This document shows, one piece after another, positions 15,590 to 23,012 of a stretch of DNA of 23,012 nt. Source of the stretch: Bacillota bacterium (lineage in GTDB: Bacteria; Bacillota_I; Bacilli_A; Erysipelotrichales; Erysipelotrichaceae); the NCBI GenBank assembly GCA_023426935.1, contig JAEZBR010000044.1, positions 1 through 23,012 of the forward strand, read 5' to 3'. The first letter of the stretch is position 1. Every line of letters starts with the position of its first letter. The notes below the pieces were generated by a model. That model saw nothing but the letters and a program-made list of their open reading frames with translations, ran no database searches and was not told the DNA's origin. A program made the position numbers and the translations under genes.

Positions 15590-16366
15590 TTATTTATTAC
15601 CTCTTTTACCGGTTAATCCTTGTTTTAAACGATATTCCGTTGGCGACATACCAAACGTTATCATAAATACTGAGTGAAAATATTTATAATTAGTAAAACC
15701 GATTCTTGATGCAATTTCATATACTTTTGTGAACGGTTCTTCCTTTAATAATTTGCATGCTTGAAACAAACGATATTTCACTAAGAATACTTTCAAGCTT
15801 ACTCCAACATTGTTGGTCAATATTTTATAGATACTGTCATCGGATATATTCAGAGCCTTTGCTAACATTGAGGCTGATATCTGTTCACTATAGTGGCGAA
15901 TTATATAAGTACATACTTCAAGGCCCTTTGGATCCAGAGGCTTAATCCCAGGAAAAACCATTTTAAGTTCTTTCAATTCCTCATCGTAATTATTGCTGCC
16001 AAGTTGTTGAATAATCTTTTCCATAACTTCATTGAAATCATGAATATCAATCGGTTTTAATAAATACGCATCAACTCCTAGATTTATTGCTTTCTGTGCG
16101 AGTTTGAATTCACCATATCCAGAAATAATGACCGATTTATAATTCTTATACTCTCTTCCTTTTTCCAACATGGTTATACCATCCATGAAAGGCATTTTAA
16201 TATCCGTGAAAACTATATCCGGCTTATTTAACTTAATCATTTCCAATCCTTCTAACCCGTTAGCAGCCGCCCCAATTACTTCACAATTAAAAGCATTCCA
16301 AGGAAATGTTTTAACCAGTCCTTTTCTTTGATACTGTTCATCTTCAACCACTAACACCCTGAACAC
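15590..16366 (-). CDS. AraC-type response regulator (YesN / HptR-like)
   Basis: This 258-aa response regulator has a receiver domain at residues 1-115, with acidic Glu8-Asp9, phospho-accepting Asp55 in VFTDIKMP, and Lys104 in YLLKPID. A C-terminal AraC/XylS double helix-turn-helix (~155-255) ends with FTNYKYFHSVFMITFGMSPTEYR. I chose the GTG at 16366 because the receiver fold begins there (FRVLVVEDE) and it follows the kinase stop by four bases. A longer in-frame ATG at 16417 lies inside the kinase gene and adds a non-conserved tail. It works with the upstream kinase and probably activates the transporter operon when its ligand is sensed outside the cell. Confidence 0.88.
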   Translation of the reverse strand: MFRVLVVEDEQYQRKGLVKTFPWNAFNCEVIGAAANGLEGLEMIKLNKPDIVFTDIKMPFMDGITMLEKGREYKNYKSVIISGYGEFKLAQKAINLGVDAYLLKPIDIHDFNEVMEKIIQQLGSNNYDEELKELKMVFPGIKPLDPKGLEVCTYIIRHYSEQISASMLAKALNISDDSIYKILTNNVGVSLKVFLVKYRLFQACKLLKEEPFTKVYEIASRIGFTNYKYFHSVFMITFGMSPTEYRLKQGLTGKRGNK

Positions 16367-16370
16367 TTTA

Positions 16371-18062
16371 TCATCTCTTTCCTGTTCTAATTCTAATTGT
16401 GACCACTGTGCCTCCATTTAGTACACTTTCGATTTTTAAACACTTATTATCACATCCCATTGCCACTAATCTTCTTTTAATATTAAGCAACCCGACATGT
16501 TCATTAGTTTTTTTATTGATATTTTTTGAATTTAGCTTTTTTCTTAATGCGGTTAACTTATCTGGAGCAATTCCGATACCATTATCACTGATGATACATA
16601 CCAAATCATTTCCATCATGGAAATATTTAATATTCATAACAAACACTTGTTCTCCCGTATAGCCATGTTTAATACTGTTTTCGATTGCTGGTTGAGTTAA
16701 TAATTTAGGGGTTAAATACTGTAAACAATCTTCATCAATATCTAAAGTATATACAAAATTATCCCCAAAGCGAATTTTCTGCAGCATCAAATAATCCTTA
16801 ATATATTTCAAATCATCCTTGACTAAAACCATGATTTTATTATCTTCATTTTGTAGATATCTCAGGATTCTTGACAGAGCCATTATTATGCTATGTGCTA
16901 CTTCAGGATTTTCATCAATTTCATAATTCACAGTTGCTAGCATATTAAAAACAAAATGAGGCTTAAATTGTTCCTGCAACGATTTTAATTCTGAGCTTCT
17001 AGTTCTTATAACTAACTCCGTATTATTTTTGATTAACAAATCCATATGTTCTAGCACATTATCAAACGCTTCTACAAATGGTTTGAAATCTTCATCGGTT
17101 ATCGGAAGGCGATAGGAAGTATCACCAGTATCAAAATGATCCATGGCAATCATCATATCATCAAGTGGTTTCATTGTTGATAAGGCCAGTTTCACGCCGA
17201 TATTTTTTATTAAGACATATTCTATAAGAATTATAATGATTGCCATGAACATGATTGAAGTCATAATTGAAGCTAAAGTATCAATTGATACATAAGTTAT
17301 TACTTTCATCGGCGCATCAACTAATTCTTGGGAAAAAACCGCATAATCTTTATTACCGTTTTTACTTATAAACCAAAACTCTTTACTACTCTGCAGTTTT
17401 GTCAGTTTTGTCTTTATGTTATTATTACTTAAATAAATAATATTGTCATGTTCATCAACTATTGCATATGAGTAATCATTATTCCCCGAAACCATATCGA
17501 AAAATTCTTGGTCAAAAATAAAGCCTACATACCCATCATCGTTAACTCTTTCAGCAATGGCGATTGCATTATTACTATTACCTTCTGCTCGTGTTATATG
17601 ATTAAAAATATAGAAAGACGACTCTGATTTATTTGCTAACTGCGCATTTGTTTTTACTCTAAGCAAATTATCAGGTAAGCCGAAAATAGATTTATCACTA
17701 TCAAAACTTTTTTCGATATTAGGACTGTACATAAAACATTCAGCTTTATATTTCTGATCTTCGCTTGCTTGGTATATAGCTCGATTCACATCCAAAATAT
17801 TATCTTCTCCACCTAGATATTCAATGATGTTTTCATTTTTAGCCAGATCATCTAAGTTTGCCAAATAATCATTTAACTGATTATCCAGTTCTTTAGAAAC
17901 GGTAGTAGTAAAACTGATTGCATGGTTACTCATAACGGTTACGATGACAATCGGAATAGCAACAGCGAAAATAACACAACCAATTATTGTTGGTATTAGT
18001 ATCGCTTTAATCAATCGCTGCGTAATCGCTTTTCGAAACCTTCGATGATAATGTTGAACCAT
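16371..18062 (-). CDS. Sensor histidine kinase (YesM / HptS-like, LytS-type His_kinase)
   Basis: This 563-aa membrane kinase has a first transmembrane segment at ~17-37, an extracytoplasmic sensor region (~38-260), a second transmembrane segment (~265-290) and a HAMP-like linker. The phospho-acceptor region SLQEQFKPHFVFNML holds the conserved PHF(x)xN histidine. The ATPase domain has an N-box (TQPAIENSIKHGY), G1 (ISDNGIGI) and GLLNIKRRL. The long outer domain fits direct or binding-protein-mediated sensing of a solute. It lies 26 bp after the permease gene and 4 bp before the regulator gene, and GAGG precedes the ATG. The partnership with an iron-type ABC transporter recalls HptS of Staphylococcus aureus, which senses hexose phosphate. 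Confidence 0.9.
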   Translation of the reverse strand: MVQHYHRRFRKAITQRLIKAILIPTIIGCVIFAVAIPIVIVTVMSNHAISFTTTVSKELDNQLNDYLANLDDLAKNENIIEYLGGEDNILDVNRAIYQASEDQKYKAECFMYSPNIEKSFDSDKSIFGLPDNLLRVKTNAQLANKSESSFYIFNHITRAEGNSNNAIAIAERVNDDGYVGFIFDQEFFDMVSGNNDYSYAIVDEHDNIIYLSNNNIKTKLTKLQSSKEFWFISKNGNKDYAVFSQELVDAPMKVITYVSIDTLASIMTSIMFMAIIIILIEYVLIKNIGVKLALSTMKPLDDMMIAMDHFDTGDTSYRLPITDEDFKPFVEAFDNVLEHMDLLIKNNTELVIRTRSSELKSLQEQFKPHFVFNMLATVNYEIDENPEVAHSIIMALSRILRYLQNEDNKIMVLVKDDLKYIKDYLMLQKIRFGDNFVYTLDIDEDCLQYLTPKLLTQPAIENSIKHGYTGEQVFVMNIKYFHDGNDLVCIISDNGIGIAPDKLTALRKKLNSKNINKKTNEHVGLLNIKRRLVAMGCDNKCLKIESVLNGGTVVTIRIRTGKR

Positions 18063-18088
18063 TTTACTACTACCTCATATATATTATT

Positions 18089-19750
18089 CTACAATGAAAA
18101 ATCCCACTTACCGTTTGAAAGTTTAAACAAGATACATAAGACAATTATTGCCGAAAATAATAAGATTGTCGACATAGCACTGGCCGTGCCATAGTTTCCT
18201 TTTGCAACTTCCGAATAAATCGCAATAGACATCGTAATTGTCCGGCTAGAATAGATTAAAACTGTACAACTTAGTTCTGTAATTGCAGATACCCAGCTTA
18301 GTAAAGCCCCTGGTAATACTCCGGTAAACATCATTGGTAAAGTAACTTTAGTAAAAGTATGTAACCCGTTGGCTCCCAAAGATTGAGATGCTTCCTCCAC
18401 ATTGTAATTAATCTGATGAAGTATTGAGGTCGAAGATCTTACGGTATACGGTAATCGTCTAATAACCCAAGCACTGATAACAATAATTGCTGTTCCGTTA
18501 AGCATAAACGGCTTCCCATTAAAGGCTAAGATCATTGAAATACCAAGTACGGAACCAGGCACAATAAATGGAAATATCGTCGTAGTATCCATTGCTTTAG
18601 TTAACCACGAGGTATGTCTAACATTGGCATATGATTCAGCTATACCGATAACTAAGATAATTGCTAACGCAATAATGCCATAGACATATGTGTTTGTAAA
18701 AGCAGTCCCCATATTTGCGAATACTTTTCGATAACTATCCAACGAGTATCCTGCGACAAATAACTGACCGGTACATTTTTGGATAGAATTGTAAGATATG
18801 GTCAAAATGGGAAGAATTGCTAGAAAGGTCATGAAATAAACATAGAAATACGATAGGATCTTCTTTAATCCATGTGCTTTCTTTGGAACGATCGGATGCA
18901 TCGCACTCATTTCGACTGATCTTCTAGTAGCCAACCATCTTTGTAATATAAAGATTAGAGTAGTGAACGCTAACGTTATTACACTCATTGCTGAAGCCAT
19001 TGAAGTATCTCTCGACACTTCACCGACGAATGAAGAATAGATTAATGTAGCCATGGTGTTGTATCCTTCACCAATCAACTTAGCGGTGCCAAAATCACTA
19101 ATTGCTCCCATGAAAATCAATAATAGGCTTGACAATATCGTTGGCAAAATCAATGGTAGTGTTACCTTGAATAATCTACGAATACCGATACACCCAAGAT
19201 TTTCTGCCGCTTCATTTAAAGAATTATCGACATTTTTAAGTGCTCCGGATATATACATATACATTAATGGAGTTGAATGAATTACAAACACGAAGACGAT
19301 TCCACCTAATCCATATAAGCCATCCAAAGTTACATTAAACAAATTATTGAAAAAAACGGTGACTGGTCCTACTCTGCCAAATAAAACAATCCAGGCATAA
19401 GCTCCAAGAAACGGTGGCGTAATTGTTGAAACTAAAAGTAAAGTATCAATTAATTTTTTTCCTTTAATACTAACCGTTCGCATAATTAAAGCAAATAGTG
19501 TACCCGTTACCAAGGTAATCGCGGTAACGAGAGTACCAACTTTTAAACTATTCCAAACTGCCGTCATGTAGTACTTAGTTGAAAAGAATTTTATGAAAGG
19601 TGCTAAGGAAAAACCTTCACTGGTAAATAAGGAACCAATAAGCATTTTAAACATCGGATAAAGAAAGAAAAATCCAAAATATAAGAAACAAACGAAAGAA
19701 ACTATATTCCAGAATAATCTCTCGCGATTTTTACTTGCCAAGTTTTTCAT
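18089..19750 (-). CDS. ABC transporter permease, fused two-domain (FbpB/AfuB type)
   Basis: This 553-aa protein has about twelve hydrophobic segments arranged as two homologous halves. Each half carries an EAA loop: NEAAENLGCIGIRRLFKVTLPLI in the first half and EEASQSLGANGLHTFTKVTLPMM in the second. Such fused permeases serve binding-protein importers for Fe(III), thiamine, 2-aminoethylphosphonate or hexose phosphates (FbpB, ThiP, AfuB). One fused chain replaces the usual permease pair. Its ATG overlaps the ATPase stop (ATGA, 19747-19750). Confidence 0.92.
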   Translation of the reverse strand: MKNLASKNRERLFWNIVSFVCFLYFGFFFLYPMFKMLIGSLFTSEGFSLAPFIKFFSTKYYMTAVWNSLKVGTLVTAITLVTGTLFALIMRTVSIKGKKLIDTLLLVSTITPPFLGAYAWIVLFGRVGPVTVFFNNLFNVTLDGLYGLGGIVFVFVIHSTPLMYMYISGALKNVDNSLNEAAENLGCIGIRRLFKVTLPLILPTILSSLLLIFMGAISDFGTAKLIGEGYNTMATLIYSSFVGEVSRDTSMASAMSVITLAFTTLIFILQRWLATRRSVEMSAMHPIVPKKAHGLKKILSYFYVYFMTFLAILPILTISYNSIQKCTGQLFVAGYSLDSYRKVFANMGTAFTNTYVYGIIALAIILVIGIAESYANVRHTSWLTKAMDTTTIFPFIVPGSVLGISMILAFNGKPFMLNGTAIIVISAWVIRRLPYTVRSSTSILHQINYNVEEASQSLGANGLHTFTKVTLPMMFTGVLPGALLSWVSAITELSCTVLIYSSRTITMSIAIYSEVAKGNYGTASAMSTILLFSAIIVLCILFKLSNGKWDFSL

Positions 19751-20826
19751 GATTTAACTTTCTCCATGATCGTATTGCCTGTCTCTACATCAAAGACATT
19801 TATTACATTTGTTTGAATCTTTAAACGAATAGTTTCGTTGATTTCATGGAAGGCTTCATTCGCATCACAAGTCAACAAAAGATTTCCTTCGGCCGAATTG
19901 ATGTTGTAGTGTAAAGTTGATCCAAAGAATACCCGTTCATTAATAACTCCCTCGATACCTGAATCGGTAAAAGAAAACTCATTTGGTCTTACACATAGTT
20001 TTACCTTTAAATCTTGAGTTTCTTTCTTAATGTTTTGAACTTTAAGCTTTGTGCCATCATTTAAAATGCATACTTTTTCTTTGGAATCGTATTTAGCATC
20101 AATTACATTTGTTTGACCCATAAATGTTGCTACGAACAAATTATTTGGTTGTTTATACACTTCTACCGGAGTTCCAATTTGTTGAATCACTCCTTTATTC
20201 ATAACCGCAATCCGATCAGATATCGCCATTGCTTCTTCTTGATCGTGAGTAACATATACCGTCGTAATACCAGCCTTTTGTTGTATATATTTAATTGCAG
20301 ATCTCATTTCCACTCTTAATTTTGCATCCAGATTACTTAATGGTTCATCCATTAGTAAAACATCCGGCTGAATAACAATCGCCCTAGCTAAAGCTATTCG
20401 CTGCTGTTGACCACCAGACATATTGCCCGGCATCCGATCTTTTAAATCAGATATTTGAACCATTTTTAAAATATCATCGATTCGCTTTGATAATTCCGGT
20501 TCTTTAACATGATGTTCTTTTAACCCGAAAGCAACATTCTCTTTCGTTGTCATGTGGGGGAATACGGCATAATTTTGGAATACCATTCCAACATTTCTTT
20601 TATATGGGGGCAGATTATTTATTCGCTTATCATTAAAATAAAAATCTCCTCCTTCAATTGTATTAAACCCTGCAATCATTCTTAACAATGTTGTCTTACC
20701 ACATCCGGAAGGTCCTAATAAGGTAAAAAACTCGCCATCCTCGACTTGTAATGATAAATCTGGTATTACAACATTCTTATTATCATAAACTTTTTTTGCG
20801 TGATTAATTTTTATGGTTACACTCAT
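19747..20826 (-). CDS. ABC transporter ATP-binding protein (FbpC/AfuC/PotA type)
   Basis: This 359-aa ATPase of the CUT1/FbpC class has all motifs intact: Walker A GPSGCGKTT (38-46), Q-loop Gln84, signature MSGGQQQR (136-143), Walker B VLLMDEP (Asp160, Glu161) and H-loop His194. A C-terminal TOBE domain (about 240-355) follows. It drives import through the fused permease. The ATG at 20826 has AGGGA upstream. A long perfect hairpin separates it from the binding-protein gene and it overlaps the permease gene by four bases. The substrate could be iron or a phosphorylated organic; the context favours the latter. Confidence 0.93.
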   Translation of the reverse strand: MSVTIKINHAKKVYDNKNVVIPDLSLQVEDGEFFTLLGPSGCGKTTLLRMIAGFNTIEGGDFYFNDKRINNLPPYKRNVGMVFQNYAVFPHMTTKENVAFGLKEHHVKEPELSKRIDDILKMVQISDLKDRMPGNMSGGQQQRIALARAIVIQPDVLLMDEPLSNLDAKLRVEMRSAIKYIQQKAGITTVYVTHDQEEAMAISDRIAVMNKGVIQQIGTPVEVYKQPNNLFVATFMGQTNVIDAKYDSKEKVCILNDGTKLKVQNIKKETQDLKVKLCVRPNEFSFTDSGIEGVINERVFFGSTLHYNINSAEGNLLLTCDANEAFHEINETIRLKIQTNVINVFDVETGNTIMEKVKS

Positions 20827-20856
20827 TTTGGTTCCCTATACTTTCCTTGATAGTAT

Positions 20857-20882
20857 ATCGGGGCAGTAGTTACTGCCCCGAT
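20857..20882 (-). other. Perfect 26-bp intercistronic hairpin between binding-protein and ATPase genes
   Basis: Twelve-base arms ATCGGGGCAGTA and TACTGCCCCGAT flank two bases. The stem is much richer in GC than the surrounding DNA. On the minus-strand transcript no T-run follows, so it is not a standard terminator. It most likely protects the 3' end of the binding-protein message or reduces read-through, which would give more binding protein than ATPase and permease. Confidence 0.8.
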
Positions 20883-20895
20883 TGAATTGATTCGA

Positions 20896-21936
20896 TTAGC
20901 TACCGAAATTAACCTTTTCCAATAATGCTTGATATTCATCAACGATTTCGGCTTTATGCGCCGCTGTCCACAATGGACCGCAATCCAATTGCTTAGCATC
21001 GGCTAATCCAATATCATTTTCTGTGTTAACTTCAACATCAGTACGAAGAACATTGGTGCCTGGTATCTGAGCATAAATCTCATTCCATTCTTTAGATTGA
21101 ATGTAATCGACGAAAGCTTTGGCATTATCTAAATGCGGGCAATTCTTAACGATTCCTAAACCACCAGTCTTTAAGATAACTCCTTCTTTCATGCAAACGA
21201 TTTTAACATTCTTAACGCCTTCTGAAATTAAAGATAATGCACCGGTATCATAGGTTAATCCAACCCAATATTCACCGGATGCAACACCCTTATAAACGGC
21301 ACTGGAACTATCCTGAATCTTACCATCCAACTGAGCAAGGAACTTAGTTACATAATCCCAACCCTTTTGATCAGGTGAAATAGCTTCCGGATCAGAGCTC
21401 ATATCAATCAGCATGTTCTCTAAATGATAATAGGCACTGTTAGATTCCAATGCATTACCGAATGCGATGTGACCTTTTAATTCAGGATTCAGTAAATCGG
21501 CATAACCAGTAATCTTAACTGGGCAAAGATCAGTATTGTAAATAATAACTGATGCGTTACCATTAGTCATACTGCAATAACCATCTTTATTCTGATACAT
21601 TTCGGGAAGCTCTGAATCATGCTTGGATACATATTTTTCAAATAAGCTGTAATCCTGAGCAATTTCAGCCGGGCCTCCGGCATACAAAACATCACATTGT
21701 GGATTGTCTCTTTCGGCAACAACTTTTGTGTAAGCTTCGCCACTTGCCAGTGAAACAAAGTCAATCGATAATCCAGTCGCTTCTTCTGCTGCTGGTTCCA
21801 TCTTCTCCAAAATCGCTTCATTAGCTGAGGTATACACAACTAATGTATTATCTGAAGACGATTTTTTGCTGCTTCCGCAACCAGTGATGGAAACAACTAA
21901 TAATACTGATAGAAATAACGCCAAAAATTTTTTCAT
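20896..21936 (-). CDS. Lipoprotein solute-binding protein of an Fe/phosphonate/hexose-phosphate-type ABC transporter
   Basis: This 346-aa periplasmic-binding-like protein has a lipoprotein signal: Lys-Lys at residues 2-3, a hydrophobic core, and lipobox ITGC with Cys20. The mature part begins TLVVYTSANEAILEKM, typical of the FbpA/AfuA/PhnS-type family, followed by CDVLYAGGPAEIAQDY. The two adjacent iron-binding tyrosines of FbpA are not obvious near the expected position, so ferric iron is doubtful. AfuA-like (sugar phosphate) or AEP-like ligands are more plausible. I chose the ATG at 21936 because GGGAG is correctly spaced and the signal peptide starts there. An in-frame TTG at 21963 is not needed. 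It is the first gene after a cre site and promoter. Confidence 0.9.
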   Translation of the reverse strand: MKKFLALFLSVLLVVSITGCGSSKKSSSDNTLVVYTSANEAILEKMEPAAEEATGLSIDFVSLASGEAYTKVVAERDNPQCDVLYAGGPAEIAQDYSLFEKYVSKHDSELPEMYQNKDGYCSMTNGNASVIIYNTDLCPVKITGYADLLNPELKGHIAFGNALESNSAYYHLENMLIDMSSDPEAISPDQKGWDYVTKFLAQLDGKIQDSSSAVYKGVASGEYWVGLTYDTGALSLISEGVKNVKIVCMKEGVILKTGGLGIVKNCPHLDNAKAFVDYIQSKEWNEIYAQIPGTNVLRTDVEVNTENDIGLADAKQLDCGPLWTAAHKAEIVDEYQALLEKVNFGS

Positions 21937-21976
21937 TTTTTCTCCCTTCTGGTGCTCTATCAAAGCCTTTATCTGA

Positions 21977-21994
21977 TTACAGAATACTCTGTAA
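21977..21994. promoter_or_regulatory. 18-bp palindrome TTACAGA-N4-TCTGTAA, overlapping the cre site
   Basis: Perfect 7-bp inverted arms lie between the cre site and the binding-protein ATG. This could be an operator for the AraC-type regulator or part of a leader hairpin. It overlaps the cre site by five bases, so occupancy of one would likely affect the other. Confidence 0.5.
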
Positions 21995-22004
21995 GCGTTT
22001 CCAT
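21990..22004 (-). promoter_or_regulatory. Catabolite-responsive element (cre, CcpA site)
   Basis: The minus-strand ATGGAAACGCTTACA matches the CcpA consensus WTGNAANCGNWNNCW at every fixed position. It lies downstream of the predicted promoter and upstream of the binding-protein gene, the position for repression when glucose-like sugars are present. Confidence 0.82.
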
Positions 22005-22013
22005 TGGTATCCC

Positions 22014-22038
22014 AAAAAAACCGAATATTATCAGTTTT
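22014..22038 (-). terminator. Possible terminator after the HAD phosphatase gene
   Basis: On the minus strand AAAACTGA pairs with TCGGTTTT around TAATAT, followed by further T residues (22014-22016). It has one G-U pair. It overlaps the proposed -10 of the promoter below, so the two may exclude each other or this may act as an attenuator. Confidence 0.4.
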
Positions 22039-22056
22039 ATTGCTTAAAAATGATAA
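22027..22056 (-). promoter_or_regulatory. Possible promoter of the ABC/two-component operon
   Basis: TTATCA (22051-22056) lies 18 bp before GATAAT (22027-22032) on the minus strand. The -35 has four of six consensus bases, suggesting need for an activator. The cre site lies about 25 bp downstream of the -10. Confidence 0.4.
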
Positions 22057-22099
22057 ATACGAAGTACTTTTATCTCAACAAATAATATTGAAATATATT

Positions 22100-22906
22100 T
22101 TAGGCATCCAGTTTAAAAGACTTAGCAATGAACTCGCTTACTCCATTATGATTATTATCCCCGCATACATAATCGGCTGATGCCAATAATTCTTTTTCAC
22201 TATTACTCATTGCTACCGCTAATCCGGCCTCGTCTAAAAGCGAAGAATCATTATGATTATCGCCAAACGCCATTACACTGTCAGTAGATATCTTTAGCAT
22301 TTTACAAATCTCAACCAAGGCTTTTCCCTTAGTCGCATTACAGGCGGTTATAGTATATAAACTTCCTTCAGACTGTTTGAAATTAATCTCCGGGCAGTTT
22401 TTCTTAATAATCGTGATAACCTCATTCATATTATTGATCATTGCGGAATCTAGAGTCATCTTGAAACATGATTCTTGAGAATAATCATAGTTACTATGGT
22501 ATGGTAGTATTTCCATTTTCCCCATTAATCGTTTTTTAAATATATCGAGCTTTTCGGCACTTTTAAAATAGTGCAAGGCTTTGTCGGTATACATTAAAAA
22601 CGGAATATTATGCTCCGAAAAATACTTATTCAATACATTATTGTACTCTCTGGAAATAGAATTACTAATGATTCGTTGGTTCTTCAAATATATATTGCCA
22701 CCATTATCGGTGATGTAATAACTATCAATTTTTAGCTTGTCTACAATACTAAGCAAGAGAAAAATATTACGACCACTCGCTAAGGAAAAAATAATACCCC
22801 TCTTTGATAGTTCTGGAACTACTCTTACTAACCCCGAGTCGATATTTTTCGCATCGTCTAGAATCGTTCCATCACAATCACAGATAACTAATTTTATTTC
22901 TATCAG
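22100..22906 (-). CDS. Cof-type HAD phosphatase with a non-canonical start
   Basis: The reading frame from 22906 encodes a 268-aa Cof/IIB-type HAD hydrolase of normal length. Motif I is VICDCDGTILDD (nucleophile Asp10, Asp12), motif II SLASGR, then TDNGG, a cap domain (~85-190), a Lys in TKGKALVEI, and motif IV FGDNHNDSSLLDEAG. Relatives dephosphorylate sugar phosphates, FMN or PLP. Oddity: from the in-frame TAG (22922-22924) to motif I there is no ATG, GTG or TTG. CTG at 22904-22906 is the only reasonable start, and the first TTG (22756) would remove the nucleophile. Either CTG is used poorly, or the start has been lost by mutation and the gene is failing. It lies upstream of the binding-protein gene in the same direction. 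Confidence 0.78.
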   Translation of the reverse strand: MIEIKLVICDCDGTILDDAKNIDSGLVRVVPELSKRGIIFSLASGRNIFLLLSIVDKLKIDSYYITDNGGNIYLKNQRIISNSISREYNNVLNKYFSEHNIPFLMYTDKALHYFKSAEKLDIFKKRLMGKMEILPYHSNYDYSQESCFKMTLDSAMINNMNEVITIIKKNCPEINFKQSEGSLYTITACNATKGKALVEICKMLKISTDSVMAFGDNHNDSSLLDEAGLAVAMSNSEKELLASADYVCGDNNHNGVSEFIAKSFKLDA

Positions 22907-22944
22907 TAAACAATCGTGGTGCTAAGAAATGGCCTATTTCCTAG

Positions 22945-22958
22945 TGAATCGTGATTCA
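22945..22958. repeat. 14-bp palindrome TGAATC-GT-GATTCA upstream of the HAD gene
   Basis: A short perfect dyad lies about 40 bp before the HAD start, with a TATAAT at 22976-22981 on the plus strand nearby. It could be an operator for this gene or for a gene beyond the window edge. Confidence 0.3.
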
Positions 22959-23012
22959 TTCAGTAATAAATGACGTATAATCCGCTCAGTTTTGGGATAT
23001 TTTTCTTCATCT

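Noticed and set aside
15290..15616. Antisense open frame of 108 codons at the start of the ceramidase-family gene
   Set aside because: It is a shadow. The opposite strand has intact catalytic motifs.
16364..16417. Longer start for the response regulator at 16417
   Set aside because: It would add 17 non-conserved residues read from within the kinase gene. The GTG at 16366 begins at the receiver fold.
20896..21936. Simple call as a ferric iron-binding protein (FbpA)
   Set aside because: The usual iron-binding tyrosine pair was not evident and the two-component context favours another solute. Only the broad family is claimed.

Overview
The window is AT-rich and bacterial. It uses the standard code (TGA serves as stop), has Gram-positive-style ribosome binding sites, mannose-family PTS genes, a PRD regulator, YesMN-type two-component proteins and a CcpA-type cre site. 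This points to a low-GC Bacillota. An Erysipelotrichia-like gut or oral commensal is my best guess, but no marker gene here proves it. No rRNA, tRNA, CRISPR array or intact mobile element was seen.

Layout. (1) 136-3664, minus: a three-gene operon of a CyuA-type L-cysteine desulfidase, a COG2509-type FAD protein and a small esterase. It is divergent from an AEC-family permease (3763-4683, plus), with a 24-bp dyad between them. (2) A LysR regulator (4680-5573, minus) is divergent from a CPA2 cation:proton antiporter and an MgtC/SapB protein (5682-7850, plus), with a LysR-type box between them. (3) 7847-8222 is a gap holding a decayed C-terminal gene fragment and a terminator. (4) 8223-11544, minus: a mannose-family PTS (IIA, IIB, IIC, IID) ending in a BtpA/SgcQ-family TIM-barrel gene, driven by a near-consensus sigma-A promoter. 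(5) 11791-14241, plus: a LevR-architecture regulator whose AAA+ domain has lost its Walker motifs and sigma-54 contact loop. (6) 14323-22906, minus: a seven-gene run of Cof-type HAD phosphatase, lipoprotein binding protein, ABC ATPase, fused ABC permease, sensor kinase, AraC-type response regulator and a neutral-ceramidase-family hydrolase.

How the genes work together. Block 4 should take up and phosphorylate a sugar, and block 5 very probably regulates it. The regulator looks like a former sigma-54 activator converted into a conventional DNA-binding PRD regulator. Block 6 resembles the Staphylococcus HptRSA sensing arrangement, but comes with its own binding-protein ABC importer. A phosphorylated small molecule is a reasonable guess for the ligand, with the HAD phosphatase and ceramidase-like hydrolase as processing enzymes. 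A perfect cre site before the binding-protein gene suggests carbon catabolite repression.

The most unusual items are the degenerate LevR-like regulator paired with a sigma-A promoter, the HAD gene with no ATG/GTG/TTG start before its catalytic motif, the 26-bp perfect hairpin between the binding-protein and ATPase genes, and the ceramidase-family gene coupled to a two-component system.
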